From NCBI GenBank assembly GCA_030141605.1, contig JAQGDQ010000011.1, positions 682,066 through 746,065 of the forward strand: DNA of 64,000 nucleotides, in the 5' to 3' direction. This document shows, piece by piece, positions 50,901 through 62,176 of this stretch; positions within the stretch are counted from its first letter, which is position 1; every line of letters begins with the position of its first letter. This DNA is from Tubiluchus corallicola (Eukaryota > Priapulida > Priapulimorpha > Priapulimorphida > Tubiluchidae). The notes beneath the pieces were generated by a model, which was given only the letters and a program-made list of their open reading frames with translations, made no database searches and was not told the DNA's origin. The position numbers and the translations under genes are program-made.

Positions 50901-53900
50901 TTGTTGCTTAGGGTACATATGAAACTCTAAGGGAAATGGCTGCTAATGGCGTGAGATACGTTGAGCTGCGTAGTACGCCGCGCGCAATGCCGAGCTCTGG
51001 AATGACGAAACGGTCGTACGTGGATGCAATACTTGATGGGATCAGGAGTTGCCAAAATGAGAGTTGGGTATCGTTTTCCTCCATGTTTGTAATTCATATA
51101 ACGACTACTAATGCCATCTTTTGTTAATAAAAAGTGTTTGTTCTACAGGTAGTCGTCCACTTATGGCCACAATTGGTTCTGGCCGGTTGGTCGTAAGACG
51201 AATTGAACGTAAATCGGACCCATAAGAACAAGAATAAGAATTTATTTTTTACATGGGTACATTATAAATGGTTTTGAAAGCTATTATTTCCATAATGGTT
51301 CATGATTGCTAGTAGATAAAAAACACTGTGTTAGACAAATGTATTATTGACAACAAATAAAACATATGTACAATTATTTACTATAATTTTTTTAGCACTG
51401 TTAAAATCATGCTTGTTCTAAATTTAATTAATATTGTTAAGTCTCTTAGGTTTACTTGAAAGTTTCCAAAAATAGACAATTTTATTCACATATAAAGTTA
51501 TTATATATATGTAATATATATGTATATTAGTTGTGCATGTATATTATGTGTCTTAGAATATATATATTCTAACCATAAAAATAAGAGTAGTTGTTTGGTA
51601 AAAGTAATTTTATTAAAATAAAATCAATCGTAGTAAGTTAATAGAGAAAAATCAAAAGCACTCGTTACTGTCGTAAGGCTTTTTGGAGAAGTTTTGTTTT
51701 TAGTTGCATATAAGTTGCGCTATATATTAAAGCTGTGTGTCCCCACGCATAAGATGGTTTGTGTGTACGTATACTAAGTATGGCGACACCTAGAGACAAA
51801 TTTACCAAACCCGACAGTGATCTAAACCTCATTTGTTTAATAGGATGAAGTATGAGTTACAGTTAGTTTTGCATAATTAATTTATTAAGTTGTGCTGGGT
51901 CGTAAAGTTGAACAACCAAAGTTGCATAGGTCATAAGCCATAAGGGAACGATTTCCTGTAGAGTGTACTACGTTAAATTGCAAGCTCTCTGGCAGCTCAC
52001 TTCATCATAATGAAATAAAAACATTTAATGAATTATCATAGAATAGAGAAGATATAGTTTGGGTGTTTCAACATTTGCGACTTCAAACCTGCAAGTGACA
52101 GTAGTATGGAGATTGAAGAATTGATCTTTTGAGCTTGTTTACATTATTTGTTTTACAATGTGGTCAAGTAGTCTAGTGGGCAGGAGAAATAGTTAAATAA
52201 ATGTGTTTAACTATCAAGGTTACACTTGGTTTAGCTTATATTTGGATGGTTGACCACCATAAAAACTGATGTTATATTGTTTCTTCTGGCATATGCCTTT
52301 TTTCCTATAGAGTGGATATATACAACTGTGACATTATGCCAGATCAGTACCTCTCCTTAGGTGAGTATAGTAGGATTTTTTTAGCCTTTAGTATGTTAAC
52401 TCTTTCTTAAAAATGAACTCTCTGTGATTTTATATTTCAGAAATAAAAATTATGGTAAAACTGCTGCTGTCCATTGATAGACGGGGAACTGTTGAATTTG
52501 CGGAAGACACAGTTCTGTTAGCAAAAGAATACATGCTAAATTCGGATGGAATTGTTATTGGAGTAGATTTCAGTGGAAATCCAGCAGTAAGTATCACACT
52601 AACAGTGGCGGTTGTACAGGTACAGGCGGCATTCTAAATTTAGTTTCCGATTTCAATTTGTTGTCTATTTCACTTTATTTTGCGAAAGCACATAAAGTTA
52701 TGCGTAACTTTGATTCACAAGTTACAGATTTATAAAAGAAATATTCAGGCCATAAAGTGTAACCACCACACATAGCCAGGAGCCAAGTAGACACTTGGCT
52801 GCTGATCCAGAGCCTCTGGTTTCAAGGCTCACTCATGTCGGAGTTATAGAACCATTACCATTCGACCAGGTTCTTCCTAGACCTACTCGGCTTTAATTGG
52901 GCAGTGAGTCCTTGCTTAATGATGCTGATATGTTCCGGCAAAATGCGACGTTAAGCGAAACATTGTTAAACGAAGCCAAGACTTCCATTGAAAGTAGTGT
53001 TAAGAAACTGAAATACTTTCCAGAGGCAAAAATCAATGCTGCTTAAATCACATAAATTAAACATTTTATAAGTTTTAGTTTCGTTCTATTTGCTTGCCTG
53101 TCTTTCTTACCAATACCTAGCTAGCAGTTTCTCTTTAACATTGAAGCCTAGGCAGCCGTAAACAATAAGCATTTTGCATAGTCAAAACCAGTCCTGGGGC
53201 GACCTTGATACAATTTCATCTACCTACTCTAGTCTGCTACAGCAACAGGTTGTAGGTTAAATTCCTTTCACATAAAGTTTGCAGCCAGGTGCCTATAAAT
53301 TGGAGGCATATAAATTGCAGGGCTTAGTATTCAGCCGGGAAGCCAAAACATAGATAATAATTGTACTGTTTTTATCGCTAGTGGTTTCTAGAATAGAATA
53401 ATGCAATATGTGCTGTCTTAGTGCTTCAAATTTAGCAAAAATGTTGTTGACAAAATAAAACTTGGCTTTGGGCAAAGTAAAAAAGTACTCATTAAAATAT
53501 AACGTGCGTCGTTAAGTGAAAAAAGATGCCAAGTGTTCAGCATCATTAGAACAAAACCTCGTTAAACAGGGAGTCGTTAAGCAAGGACTTGCTGTACTTA
53601 GTCCTGTCCTAGGGAAAGAAAAGTGTCTAAGCGGTGGGTTAGCCTCTTATATACCTCATGTGTGCAGGCTTTATAAACAGCTGACTCACGAACTGTCTAT
53701 TCACTCCATCAGGAGCATGGCACCATGCTGATTCTTAGTAATTGTAACATTTTTTCTGTTGCAGCTTAATTCGTTACAGATTTGCATTAATCATTTCTTT
53801 ACTCCAGTTTTTTTCTAGTTCTTGTCCTTTAAAAACTTAAGCTGTATAATATTAGAAGTTTTTTAACTTGTAACATCTGTTAGGTGAATGACGCCAAAGA

Positions 53901-56900
53901 TTTTATTCCCGCTATGAAAGATGCTACAGCCGCTGGACTGAAGCTATCTGCACATATAGCAGAGGTAAAATGTTCTTTTTGTCCAATTTTCGTTTGTTAC
54001 GCATTTATGCATTCGTTACGTACTCTTGTAAAAAGCTAAATGGAATGTATGTTAGATAATTTTGGCCATCGTTTTATTTCCTCTAACCTATTATATGTAG
54101 TATTTCTACAAAATGCATTTCATTGTATGGAGTATAACTGCATATTTACAAGGGTGTTGTGCAAAACTGATTAACCTGTTTGTTATATCCACATTATTCC
54201 ATGCAAGTATTTTATGATACTAAACGCAATTGCTATATTTTCTCAGTATATGAAGGTATTTAAAGAAAAAAAGGATTGGAGTCCATATTTGAGAACTGAA
54301 CTGAAGACTTCTGATTGCTAAATGTGTTAATGTTAACAGTGTTCAGAAAGCCCTGTGAGCATTTCCCACACAGGCCAACTTAAAGCTTTCTATTTAACGA
54401 GATTAGATTCTATTACAGTTTATTTAACCAATCTGCTTTACTCGTTTTTGCCAACAAGTAATCATAGTTACCAGTATTATGGTATTATTACTCGTAAGGT
54501 TTTAAATAAGTTAAATTAGTTGTTTTATTAAAAGGTTTTAAACAATGAAGAGACATTAGCTGTTCTAGAAGAAGTAAACGTTGGCCGTATAGGTCATGGT
54601 GCATTCTTGCATCCAGAAGCAGGTGGCACTCAACAAATTGCAGATTTGGTTGAAAAAAGAAGAATTCCGATAGGTATGACAGTAGTCATTGCTTCTGTGA
54701 GGAACTGCTTATTTGTTGTCTTCTTTAAGGTCAAGTACAGCATACTTTGTGAAGTTGCGATTTTACGATACAAAAAACAGGAACAAAATCCTCTAACTAA
54801 GATTTTCTGATACTTTTAACTTTTTCTTGGCGGTTTATAAAAGAGGCTATTGCTTGTGAAAATGTCACGTCTGAAAAAAATCTGAAACTTAAATTCACGC
54901 ATCTTTCTTGTTAGATGACAACAGCGAAATACACACCTTAGTTACGGCAGCGTATGCATTTGGTTTTCACGTGTCATGTTTTGCTGTGATTTTCAGAAGT
55001 TTCACGAGTAAAACTGAATAAAATGCTTTGGGGGAAAAGGCAACTTTGAACCAGCCCAGGATTTTTTTAGGAAGGAAGCCATGAAATTTTAATAAAATTA
55101 GTGTCAAATTCTGAGTTATAGTTCAGGAAAACTTGCTTTTACATTAAATTTGATCTTTAAGCAGTTTGTCTTCTCTCTTAATGTTCTCTAGCATTTGCAA
55201 TCTGATAAAAAATGTGGTCAAAAGTTATTGTTTGCAATTTGATAAAAAATATAGTCGAAAGTTATCAGACAAAGATTAGAACTCTGTAACATGTTTCTAT
55301 CATTGTTGGTTTCAGGTAAGTCAAGTACTAGCTCAAAGAAGGCTACTACAGTAAGGTGCCGTTTGTTTAGACTCACGATTAATAGAATCCGTCATCTAAT
55401 TGACTCAAAAACGTTTGGTACAGGCTGCTTCTATTCAAATGTAAATAAAAACTGCCGATAACAGATTCAAATAACTCCTCATAATTGACTCAATATTTTT
55501 GCTTCACAGGCTTCAATAATACACATTTGTGTGACCAATAAGCTTTTATGACTTTTACATCATCTTAGTTCACTTTTGTGCTCTAATATACGTAATAGAA
55601 ACAATCGTGTTAAGTACTGTTTGCTGTTTTGTTTGTAAGCAACAGCATTTATCATATGCTAGTGTGCTAGCCTATCGGTTTGCTTTTGAAGCTCTCACTG
55701 TCTTTCACAGAAAATTTAAAGGAAAACCGGACGACTGTTTAGACTCAATCTCATTTTAATTACTGTCCAAAATGTACATTTTCTTGCCTATAAAAGTTAG
55801 CAATTATTTCTTATATTTGAATAATTAGCTTAGAAATTTAATTAACGGCAACCGAACACAGCTATTGCTTACGTCAAAACTAACCACAGTTAGTGCAATG
55901 ACAGGCATCTTCTCTTGCGCGTCAAGCACGTTTGCGTAAGTCTTCTATTTGTTGGCCACCTACATGTGACAAAAAGGTGCCGTTGCCAATCTTAGTAGAT
56001 TCACTGAACCACGTGTAGCTTTGAAAGTTTAACAAAGTTTGAGTATCAGAGGTAGTTATTATTTAATCTAAACTTTGATTTAAAAAACATTGTAATTTTC
56101 AATATTTAGGGCATTCTTTATTCTGAACTAATGTTTACACAATCATCTGGTTTTGCTTTAATCAGTTAGCTGTTGCTGTTATGCCAGGAATGCAGTTACA
56201 GTACAGTAAGGTGTTACAAAGTTGCCACACTTGCCAGTAGATTACTATGCAAATTCTAGTACTTGGATGACGGCTATGTTGTTCATTGAATGGTTAGTGA
56301 AAAGGGATGCAGAGTTAAAGTGAAACATCATTTTACTGGTAGACATTTGCACTACCCATGTAGTCTACGCATCGTTAAAACACATTAAAGTTATGTTTTT
56401 ACCAGTTTGTTAGTTAGACGTAGCTTCTTAGTTAAGCACAAATGACATGGCTAAAAAAACCAGCCTTCTGAATGCACTGCATTTATTAGCTATGTCCTGG
56501 AGTAATGTTACTGAACACACAATTCAGAACTGCATCGTTCACGCTTGATTCACCCTAACTGCACCATCTGACATGACCAACAATGAGTTTGAAACCTGTG
56601 TTGAAATTTATTCAGCCATACGAGTGAGTCGTCCTCACAATTAACGTTGATGAAATCGTCATAATGGCAAGCGGGAGCTTAGACGAAGCCACTTGCTGGG
56701 GGCACCACCACCAGTTCAAACACACCAGTTCAAAAGCACTAAGTATTTTGCGAGAATTTGTGCTGCATCGTACAACAACAGATTTTCAATGTTTCTATCA
56801 TTATGAGAACTTTGTGACCCAACTGCTTTGCAAAAAATGAAGCAGCCAACCTTGAACGTATTTTATAATTTTTGTAAAGAAACAGATTTGAGTGATTTAA

Positions 56901-58177
56901 AAAAGTAAACTTTTCTATTTTCTTTTTTTATTAATTCACTTTGTAAATTAATATTTTTAAATAAGTGCATATGAATTTAGGCATTACTTCGTTTCTAAAA
57001 TTCATTAAAATCCTTTGTAGTGCAGTACTTCTATTCTAGTAATTCTACATCGATCTGCTGGTTAATAGGCTAGTCAGATTAATTGGGTCAAAATGCTTCC
57101 GTCCCAAAGTGAGTCTACTAAGCGGGCCTAATATATTTTTGTGTTAAACAAAATAAAAATTGTAGGATAGTTTCTATAGTTCAAGCCAGGATAAAAGTCT
57201 TCTGCAGTAATTTAAAAACCTGTGGCTTCGTGATATAGCATGCTTTACCTGAGTCCTGATAGATTGATATGGATAAATGATAGCACCTACTACTCAAGCA
57301 TTTTTTAGTTAATGCTAAACCTCGGGTCAAAGTTCCATTTCTCAATAAAATTTTGATAAAAAGCTTGTTATTTTTGGACTGTTTTATGCTATTTTGTTAC
57401 TTTTTCGATTAATTTTGATTTGCATTTCAGAATGCTGTTTGAAGAGCAATATAATATGTTACAGTTTGCCGCACCTTCAAGATCATCAGTTTGCTTATTG
57501 GTACAATGAAAAACAACATCCGTGCATACCATGTGTATGTTGCTTTTATTCATGTTGTATTTTTACTGTACTTTTAAGTTGCCATGTCCAAATTTTCAAA
57601 ATATTTCTAACATCGATAAGTCGGTGCTGTCTTTCATATTACAGTGACCGTTTTTTCTATCTCACTATCACAGGGAATTCTTTAATGCATTAAACAATGT
57701 CAGCGAACCAACTAAATCAAATGCAAAATGTAAATTATTAATTTTAACTAGCAATGTCGAGATTTTTGTGGTTTTTCTACAGTAATACATTTTTATTTTA
57801 ATAAATCACTTGATTTAGATGTATTATTCATTTAAGTTATTTTTAAGTAATATAAAATTGGGATAAATTTGCAGATGCTTTCAAACTTTTGTCGTGTAGA
57901 AGCTATGCAGTCATATGAAAACAAAGTTGTGTGTGAGTCGGAGTTATATAATATACATTTTTTGTTTTTTGTTTTTGCCTAGACCGATGGAGGTGGTATA
58001 TTCAACACAAATTTGGCAGAGGAGTATGAGTTGTTAGTAGATCATTATGGATTCAGCAAACAACAGTTGTATGAGCTCTCCTATGGTAGCATTGATTACA
58101 CCTTTGCAGACGAAGTCGTTAAAAACATTCTGAGACAGCTGTGGACGGAAGCCAAGGCAACACTGGACTTTTCTTGA
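45995..58177 (+). CDS. Adenosine deaminase-like protein (ADAL / N6-methyl-AMP deaminase family)
   Basis: Metal-dependent purine deaminase of the ADAL branch, cytosolic (no signal peptide), about 378-382 aa. Exons: 45995-46069, 47273-47409, 50079-50139, 50912 to about 51062-51072, 52311-52360, 52441-52586, 53884-53964, 54535-54673, 57431-57534, 57983-58177. Start: KKLPKV at the end of exon 1 runs into ELHAHL (zinc His28, His30), as in human ADAL. Other family motifs are YVELRSTPR, SIDRRGT, GVDFSGNP, SAHIAE (zinc His and catalytic Glu, 53947-53964), RIGHG (54586-54600), CCLKSN, CTDGGG and LSYGSIDYTFA. TDG replaces the usual TDD, so the second Asp is lost. The exon 4/5 junction is not settled: phase and canonical splice sites disagree unless a weak donor or an alternative acceptor two bases downstream is used. 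Exon 5 adds about 15 residues absent from human ADAL. The product probably removes N6-methyl-AMP or similar modified nucleotides. Confidence 0.92.
46541..46845 (+). repeat. Tandem duplication, unit about 145 bases
   Basis: 46541-46684 and 46702-46845 are nearly identical, both ending ACTATATTCAGCACTTT and separated by a short TA-rich stretch. Deaminase intron 1. Confidence 0.85.
47520..47610 (+). repeat. Short tandem repeat, unit about 22 bases
   Basis: Four copies of a unit built on TTCAAGTTATCAAGTGTTACA in deaminase intron 2. Confidence 0.8.
47895..48010 (+). repeat. Trinucleotide microsatellite (AAT, CAA, CAG)
   Basis: Runs of AAT, then CAA and CAG units, in deaminase intron 2. Confidence 0.85.
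48173..48389 (+). repeat. Direct repeat copy 1 (217 bases)
   Basis: Same length and almost identical to 50310-50526 (one G/A difference noticed). It starts ATTAGGGATGGTGAAGAGCG and ends GGTAGCACTGACCAT. Deaminase intron 2. Confidence 0.9.
48894..49035. mobile_element. Small hairpin MITE
   Basis: TTTTCACCCTAGTAGGCACC, then ATCAGCTGAATAGAAAGT, is mirrored at the right end by ACTTTCTTATTCAGCTGATT, then GGCTCGTTAGGGCGAAAG. Arms are about 40 bases and imperfect. Deaminase intron 2. Confidence 0.65.
49125..50021. mobile_element. TIR element of about 0.9 kb with internal tandem repeats
   Basis: The left end AAGGCCCATTTTGACTAGAA and the right end (reverse complement AAGGCCAATTTTGACTAGCA), each continuing TTTTTCT, form inverted repeats of about 35 bases. 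Positions 49140-49520 hold about four diverged tandem units of roughly 100 bases (motifs GATTATCGCTGCATTTTTAA, AGTGAATCTGAATATCGCT, CCAGTGTTTTCACTAGCAGC). No transposase frame. Deaminase intron 2, ending 57 bases before exon 3. Confidence 0.7.
50310..50526 (+). repeat. Direct repeat copy 2 (217 bases)
   Basis: Partner of 48173-48389. It lies in deaminase intron 3, so the two copies flank exon 3 (50079-50139). Confidence 0.9.
51145..51930. repeat. Dispersed repeat, related to 33870-34310
   Basis: Holds GTCGTCCACTTATGGCCACA, GTAAATCGGACCCAT, and farther on GGCGACACCTA with GAGTTACAGTTAGTTTTG and AAAGTTGAACAACC. The same blocks recur diverged in the transferrin gene. Deaminase intron 4. Confidence 0.55.
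52745..52900 (+). mobile_element. Possible tRNA-derived SINE remnant
   Basis: A B-box-like GGTTTCAAGGCTC sits in a GC-richer 150-base block immediately before a pogo-type MITE. Weak A-box. Confidence 0.3.
52902..53594. mobile_element. pogo/Tigger-type non-autonomous element
   Basis: The left end CAGTGAGTCCTTGCTTAATG and the right end (reverse complement CAGCAAGTCCTTGCTTAACG) are inverted repeats, with TA after the right end. Internal GTTAAGCGAAAC / GTTAAGTGAAAA words add subterminal similarity. No transposase seen. Deaminase intron 6. Confidence 0.65.
55349..57130 (+). mobile_element. Degraded pogo/Tigger-like transposon with transposase remnant
   Basis: Starts CAGTAAGGTGCCG after TA and ends in the diverged mirror GAGTCTACTAAGCGGGCC. 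Plus-strand fragments read WMTAMLFIEWLVKRDAE (about 56262-56320) and ALHLLAMSWSNVTEHTIQNC (about 56473-56535), both diagnostic of pogo/CENP-B-type DDE transposases. Stops and frame breaks show it is dead. It fills most of deaminase intron 8. Confidence 0.75.
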
Positions 58178-58736
58178 TGGCTGCGCTAGTGTCTATAAAC
58201 TTAGAAAAGTTTGTGATAATGAGTAGTTGGCCCTGTGCTTGATCATTACAGTAGTACAGAAATCTCTGGATATGCTCCCATGAATGCAAAACAAGTGGCT
58301 TCATTCTCTTTAGGAAAAAAGTTAAATTCTGTAAATTCCCGAATAAGTTTAGTTTGATCGTTCTTTGAGGCAACATTGTTATATGAAGAGACTATTTATT
58401 TAAATAAAGAGAAAAAATATAAACTATAAAAGGAAACACGATTACTTTTCTTCTTTGCTGATGTTACAGTTTGGCTTTTTTGAGCATGAGATCGATTGCA
58501 GGGACATGTCAAGATATTACAACGACCATCTCTGTTATGGATTTGTGGTTGTGTGTATATGTGATGAGCTATGCACATGGTTTCATTAGTAGCACTATTA
58601 CCTAGGACTTACATGGTTGTTGTTGATTACATATATTAGTGTAGTTCTTATATATTACAAGGATGCACAAGAAGCGGATTCAGTAACTGCTTGTGGTGTG
58701 TTATAAAATGTGCACTTTATGTGACTATGAAAGGAG

Positions 58737-58742
58737 AATAAA
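58737..58742 (+). terminator. Candidate polyadenylation signal of the deaminase gene
   Basis: AATAAA followed by a T-rich stretch, 560 bases after the stop codon. A second AATAAA at 58403-58408, 226 bases after the stop, is an equally good candidate. Confidence 0.45.
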
Positions 58743-59737
58743 GTTTTTTAACAGTTGGCCCTTAAAATCTGGCACCTCTAAAATTTGGTGCCCTAAGATA
58801 CGGCCTAGTTAGCCTATTGGCGAATACAACAATATTCCCTATATTGTTGGCCAGAAGACATTTTCATTTTCACTAAGCAACAACTTTCTAAAATATTATT
58901 ATTCTAATCTGTTTAGTGTTTAGCGACTTTATAGAATCATTTTGGTTTGTACACTGCATAGATTTCTTGTAATTATGCAAGTAGATTCATTGTGAATTCT
59001 TGAAACTACATGTAATAGTTTTGTTGACCAGTTAGTGTATGGCTAACTAATTTTTTCCATTTATCTTAGTTTTCGTTCAAACTGTTTTTAAGTCACTTTT
59101 CTACCACAGTCGGTATTAAAAATTACTGTAATTAATGCATTATAATCTAGCTAGACTAGCTGGTGGATAATGTAATGAGTGTAATTTTAAAATTGCTGCT
59201 AGCCACGGGCTAAAAAGTTTATATTTTAATTGAAAAGGTCTCATCAGAACGAAATCTGTTCAAACTGCAATTATTTATAATGAATTTTTGTTAGTGAATG
59301 TGGTGTCAGCGTTTTATGGGGTTTATCATGTTATAACAATACAGCATAGTATGTGTGCTGCATTTATGTAGTATATCCTGTTTTATCAAGTTGTAGTTTT
59401 TCTTGTGGGGTGCATTAGCATCCAGGATTATTGACATTGGGTGTAAGAATGAAGTATCAAATTTCTTTAATAAATAATAGGCTCTGTATTCTGGATTAAT
59501 GTTCAATGGCTTTTTATTGACAAGATGGTTTTCTTATGGTTTAGCAACTTTATCAAATATTAATCTAGATTTGTAAAAGATTAACAGCTCTTACATGAGC
59601 AGTAAATTAGTTACCTAGTTATTATGGATATTTACGACATATTCGTCATTTCATCTGGTTTTTTGTCGTGCTTAGTCGACAAAAAAGCGAGACTTGAAAT
59701 CTTTGTTTCCTAGTATGGAAAAAGAACCAGCATTTTA

Positions 59738-59960
59738 AACTTTCAGTTGACCTACTTTCAATTTTACCCGCTAGATGGCGCAAAGCGTATTCCATCAACA
59801 GTATCCTCTCAGTCGTAGTTGCTTATTATCGGTTTCGCTTATAGCGAACTTTCAGTTGACATAGTTTTAATTTTACGCGCTAGATGGTGCAACACGTATT
59901 CCATGCACATAGTATCCTCTCAGTCCTAGTACTTTTTTATTATCGGTTTCGTTCATAGCG
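59738..59960 (+). repeat. Tandem duplication, unit about 110 bases
   Basis: 59738-59846 and 59847-59960 are diverged copies sharing AACTTTCAGTTGAC, GCTAGATGG, GTATCCTCTCAGTC and TTATTATCGGTTTCG in the same order. Confidence 0.85.
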
Positions 59961-61169
59961 TTACGCTGTGGTTGCTGCCTGTATGTGCATTTTTATTAAT
60001 CAATCATTTCTTTCCTAGAGTAGACCTACTATACATTTCATATGGCGCATTAAATTGTGAGAGGTAGATATTGCAATTTGACCCAGGTAGTTTATGCCAT
60101 TGCTTGCTTACTGTTCAGCCAGTGCAAATAAATATAGACTGATATTGTTATGTTCGTTTTACCAATAACTGATTCACTTTGTTCAATGATTAGCTCTTAC
60201 CTGTGCACGCACACTTCGTTATGACGTAGCTAATCATACAAAACTGGGCATACTAAACTTACCTGAAACAATGGCGCACCATAATGCCTTACATAGTATA
60301 CGTGACACTCAGCAGTGTAGTATTATTGTTTCACGTTTGCTTTGTTAATCACGTGAATACAACAGGGAACAGACAGATTGTAGATGGATAGAAATTATGT
60401 ATAATAACCAAATATACAGTGTACACTATTTAAAATGATGAAATGTGCAGCATACTAGTCAATTACATATTATTTGACAATCTGAGAAAATATCAAGCTT
60501 TTCTTTACGTTTGTTTAATTGAGCAAACTACTACTAGCCCCCACTACTGTTTTTAATACCAGTTCAACATACATCCACTTTTTTCTAAAAAAATGCCAGT
60601 AACTTTTTTAATTTTCGTAAAAATGAAACTTGTCTATAATTGTTTTGTGGACCTCACTGTGCCAATTCAATTTTTAGTTGAATTGAATGGTATTTTAAAT
60701 GCCTTTAGCGCTAAACATTTTTATTCCAAACGTTGAAATGGCAACCATAAGACATAGCAGTGATGGTTGCCTTGATGGCTGCATGATTGAATATGATACG
60801 ATAGGGCAATAGATAAACCTGTAATACATTGTGAAAAAGTACCACATTCATTTGCCAACGTGAATTTTGCCTTGGTTCCTGGTCAACTGTTCTTAAAAGT
60901 ACGATGCATAAACAAACTACCAATGACTAACTATGTTTACTTTAAGTGAATGATACTAGTATATTATATCGCTACTTCAGTACAGGCAAGCTTAGGTTTA
61001 GCTTTTAGTAATGGAACGAAACCAGGAACTACTGAATTTTTAAAACCAGAATGAAAAGCAGAAGATGTGAAAAGAATTGCCTCTGAATTTGAACTGGGGA
61101 TTTGTAAATAGGCTGTACTCAATCCTATGTCAGTTAGACTTCAGAGTTCACTGTGACCCTGGCAGATCG

Positions 61170-61320
61170 ATTTTAGGACACTTGGGCCTGAGGCATCTGG
61201 GCTCCAGGCAATTTGAATGCCAAGCATTTGGGTTCCACAATCCACACAATTGGGCTCCCGATATTTGAGGTCCAAACGTCTAGGGCCCAGATATCCAAAA
61301 ACCCGCAGATACAGCAGCAC
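61170..61320 (+). repeat. Degenerate short-period minisatellite
   Basis: Loosely repeated TTGGGCTCC / CTGGGCTCCAGGCAAT-like units of about 15-17 bases, GC-richer than the flanks. Confidence 0.5.
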
Positions 61321-62000
61321 ACCAGCAATTTGCAAATGTGGTAGATAAGCATTTTAAATGCAGAGTCGGTTAAGCATACTTTTCACATTTCCTGTCTTCC
61401 AATCGAGTTTGAATCAAAAATTCTTTAATAATTAATAGTTTGTATAGTCATTTCACCGTACGCCAGTAAGCTTGAAATGAAGATGAGAAATAAATTAAGT
61501 TGTTAGTCTTAAGAAATTAATCCTGTTATAATTAGAATTGTGGTAAATAATAATAACAATCATAACCAACTAAATATTAATAAAATTAGTGACTGGTATC
61601 AATAATTTTGAACGTTTATATAATAATCTCTGTTTGGAGATAGCTATTCACTCATCATCAACAGATTCAATTTTTATTTTATAATGCGCATTTCAATGAC
61701 TGCGGAGTATTAACCATCACTAGGTCTGACAAGTACATACAGTACCAAGTACTACATAATGATAATCATGCACATTAAATGTTGAGCATTCCATTATACA
61801 GCACAAATTGTTTTACTGAATGTAGGCCTGCGCGCAACGTTATGCTCAACGCATGACCCTGTGACCCATTCTGAGTGCAAGTAGTGGCGGAGTGATATGC
61901 TACACATACAACTCGACTACCGTGTACAATGTAGGTAAGTTCGCTTGCTCTGATTTTGCTTCGGAATTTTTGGACATTTAAACGTTTTAAACTCAACAAA

Positions 62001-62015
62001 ATGGATATGCAATAG
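62001..62015 (+). promoter_or_regulatory. Short upstream ORF before the KDM3-like start codon
   Basis: ATG GAT ATG CAA TAG ends five bases before the main ATG at 62,021. If the transcript starts upstream, ribosomes would meet this minimal uORF first. Regulatory effect is inference. Confidence 0.4.
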
Positions 62016-62020
62016 TTGAT

Positions 62021-62176
62021 ATGGCGTTCAAGTATCGTGAGGAAATCGTGGGAAAGCGTTTTTTGTGTGTTCCGAACACCGGAAAGCTGAAATTGAGTCG
62101 ACTTTCTGATTGGGATTGGAAAGCGGGCGTGATACGAGCGAGTTCGCACAGGGATACGAAAACTTCTGAACTATCG
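62021..62176 (+). CDS. First coding exon of a KDM3-like (JmjC) histone H3K9 demethylase, partial
   Basis: An open 52-codon exon starts MAFKYREEIVGKRFL and ends at a clean donor (TCG then GTATGT) in phase 0. The pattern VGKRFL, about 20 residues, WDWKAGVIRASSHRD, then SELS aligns with the N-terminus of vertebrate KDM3A/KDM3B (VGRRFL, WPWLSGTIRAVSHTD). The next exon should continue into the conserved VEFDG..W segment, but no such sequence was seen before 64,000. The catalytic JmjC and zinc-finger exons therefore lie outside the window. The call rests on about 50 residues, so an unrelated gene is possible. A 4-codon uORF sits just upstream. Confidence 0.72.

Larger units (their letters stand above)
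58178..62020. other. Intergenic interval, deaminase 3' end to KDM3-like start
   Basis: Contains the deaminase poly(A) signals (58403-58408 and 58737-58742), a tandem duplication (59738-59960), a degenerate minisatellite (about 61170-61320) and the presumed KDM3-like promoter. No other gene was recognised. Confidence 0.6.
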
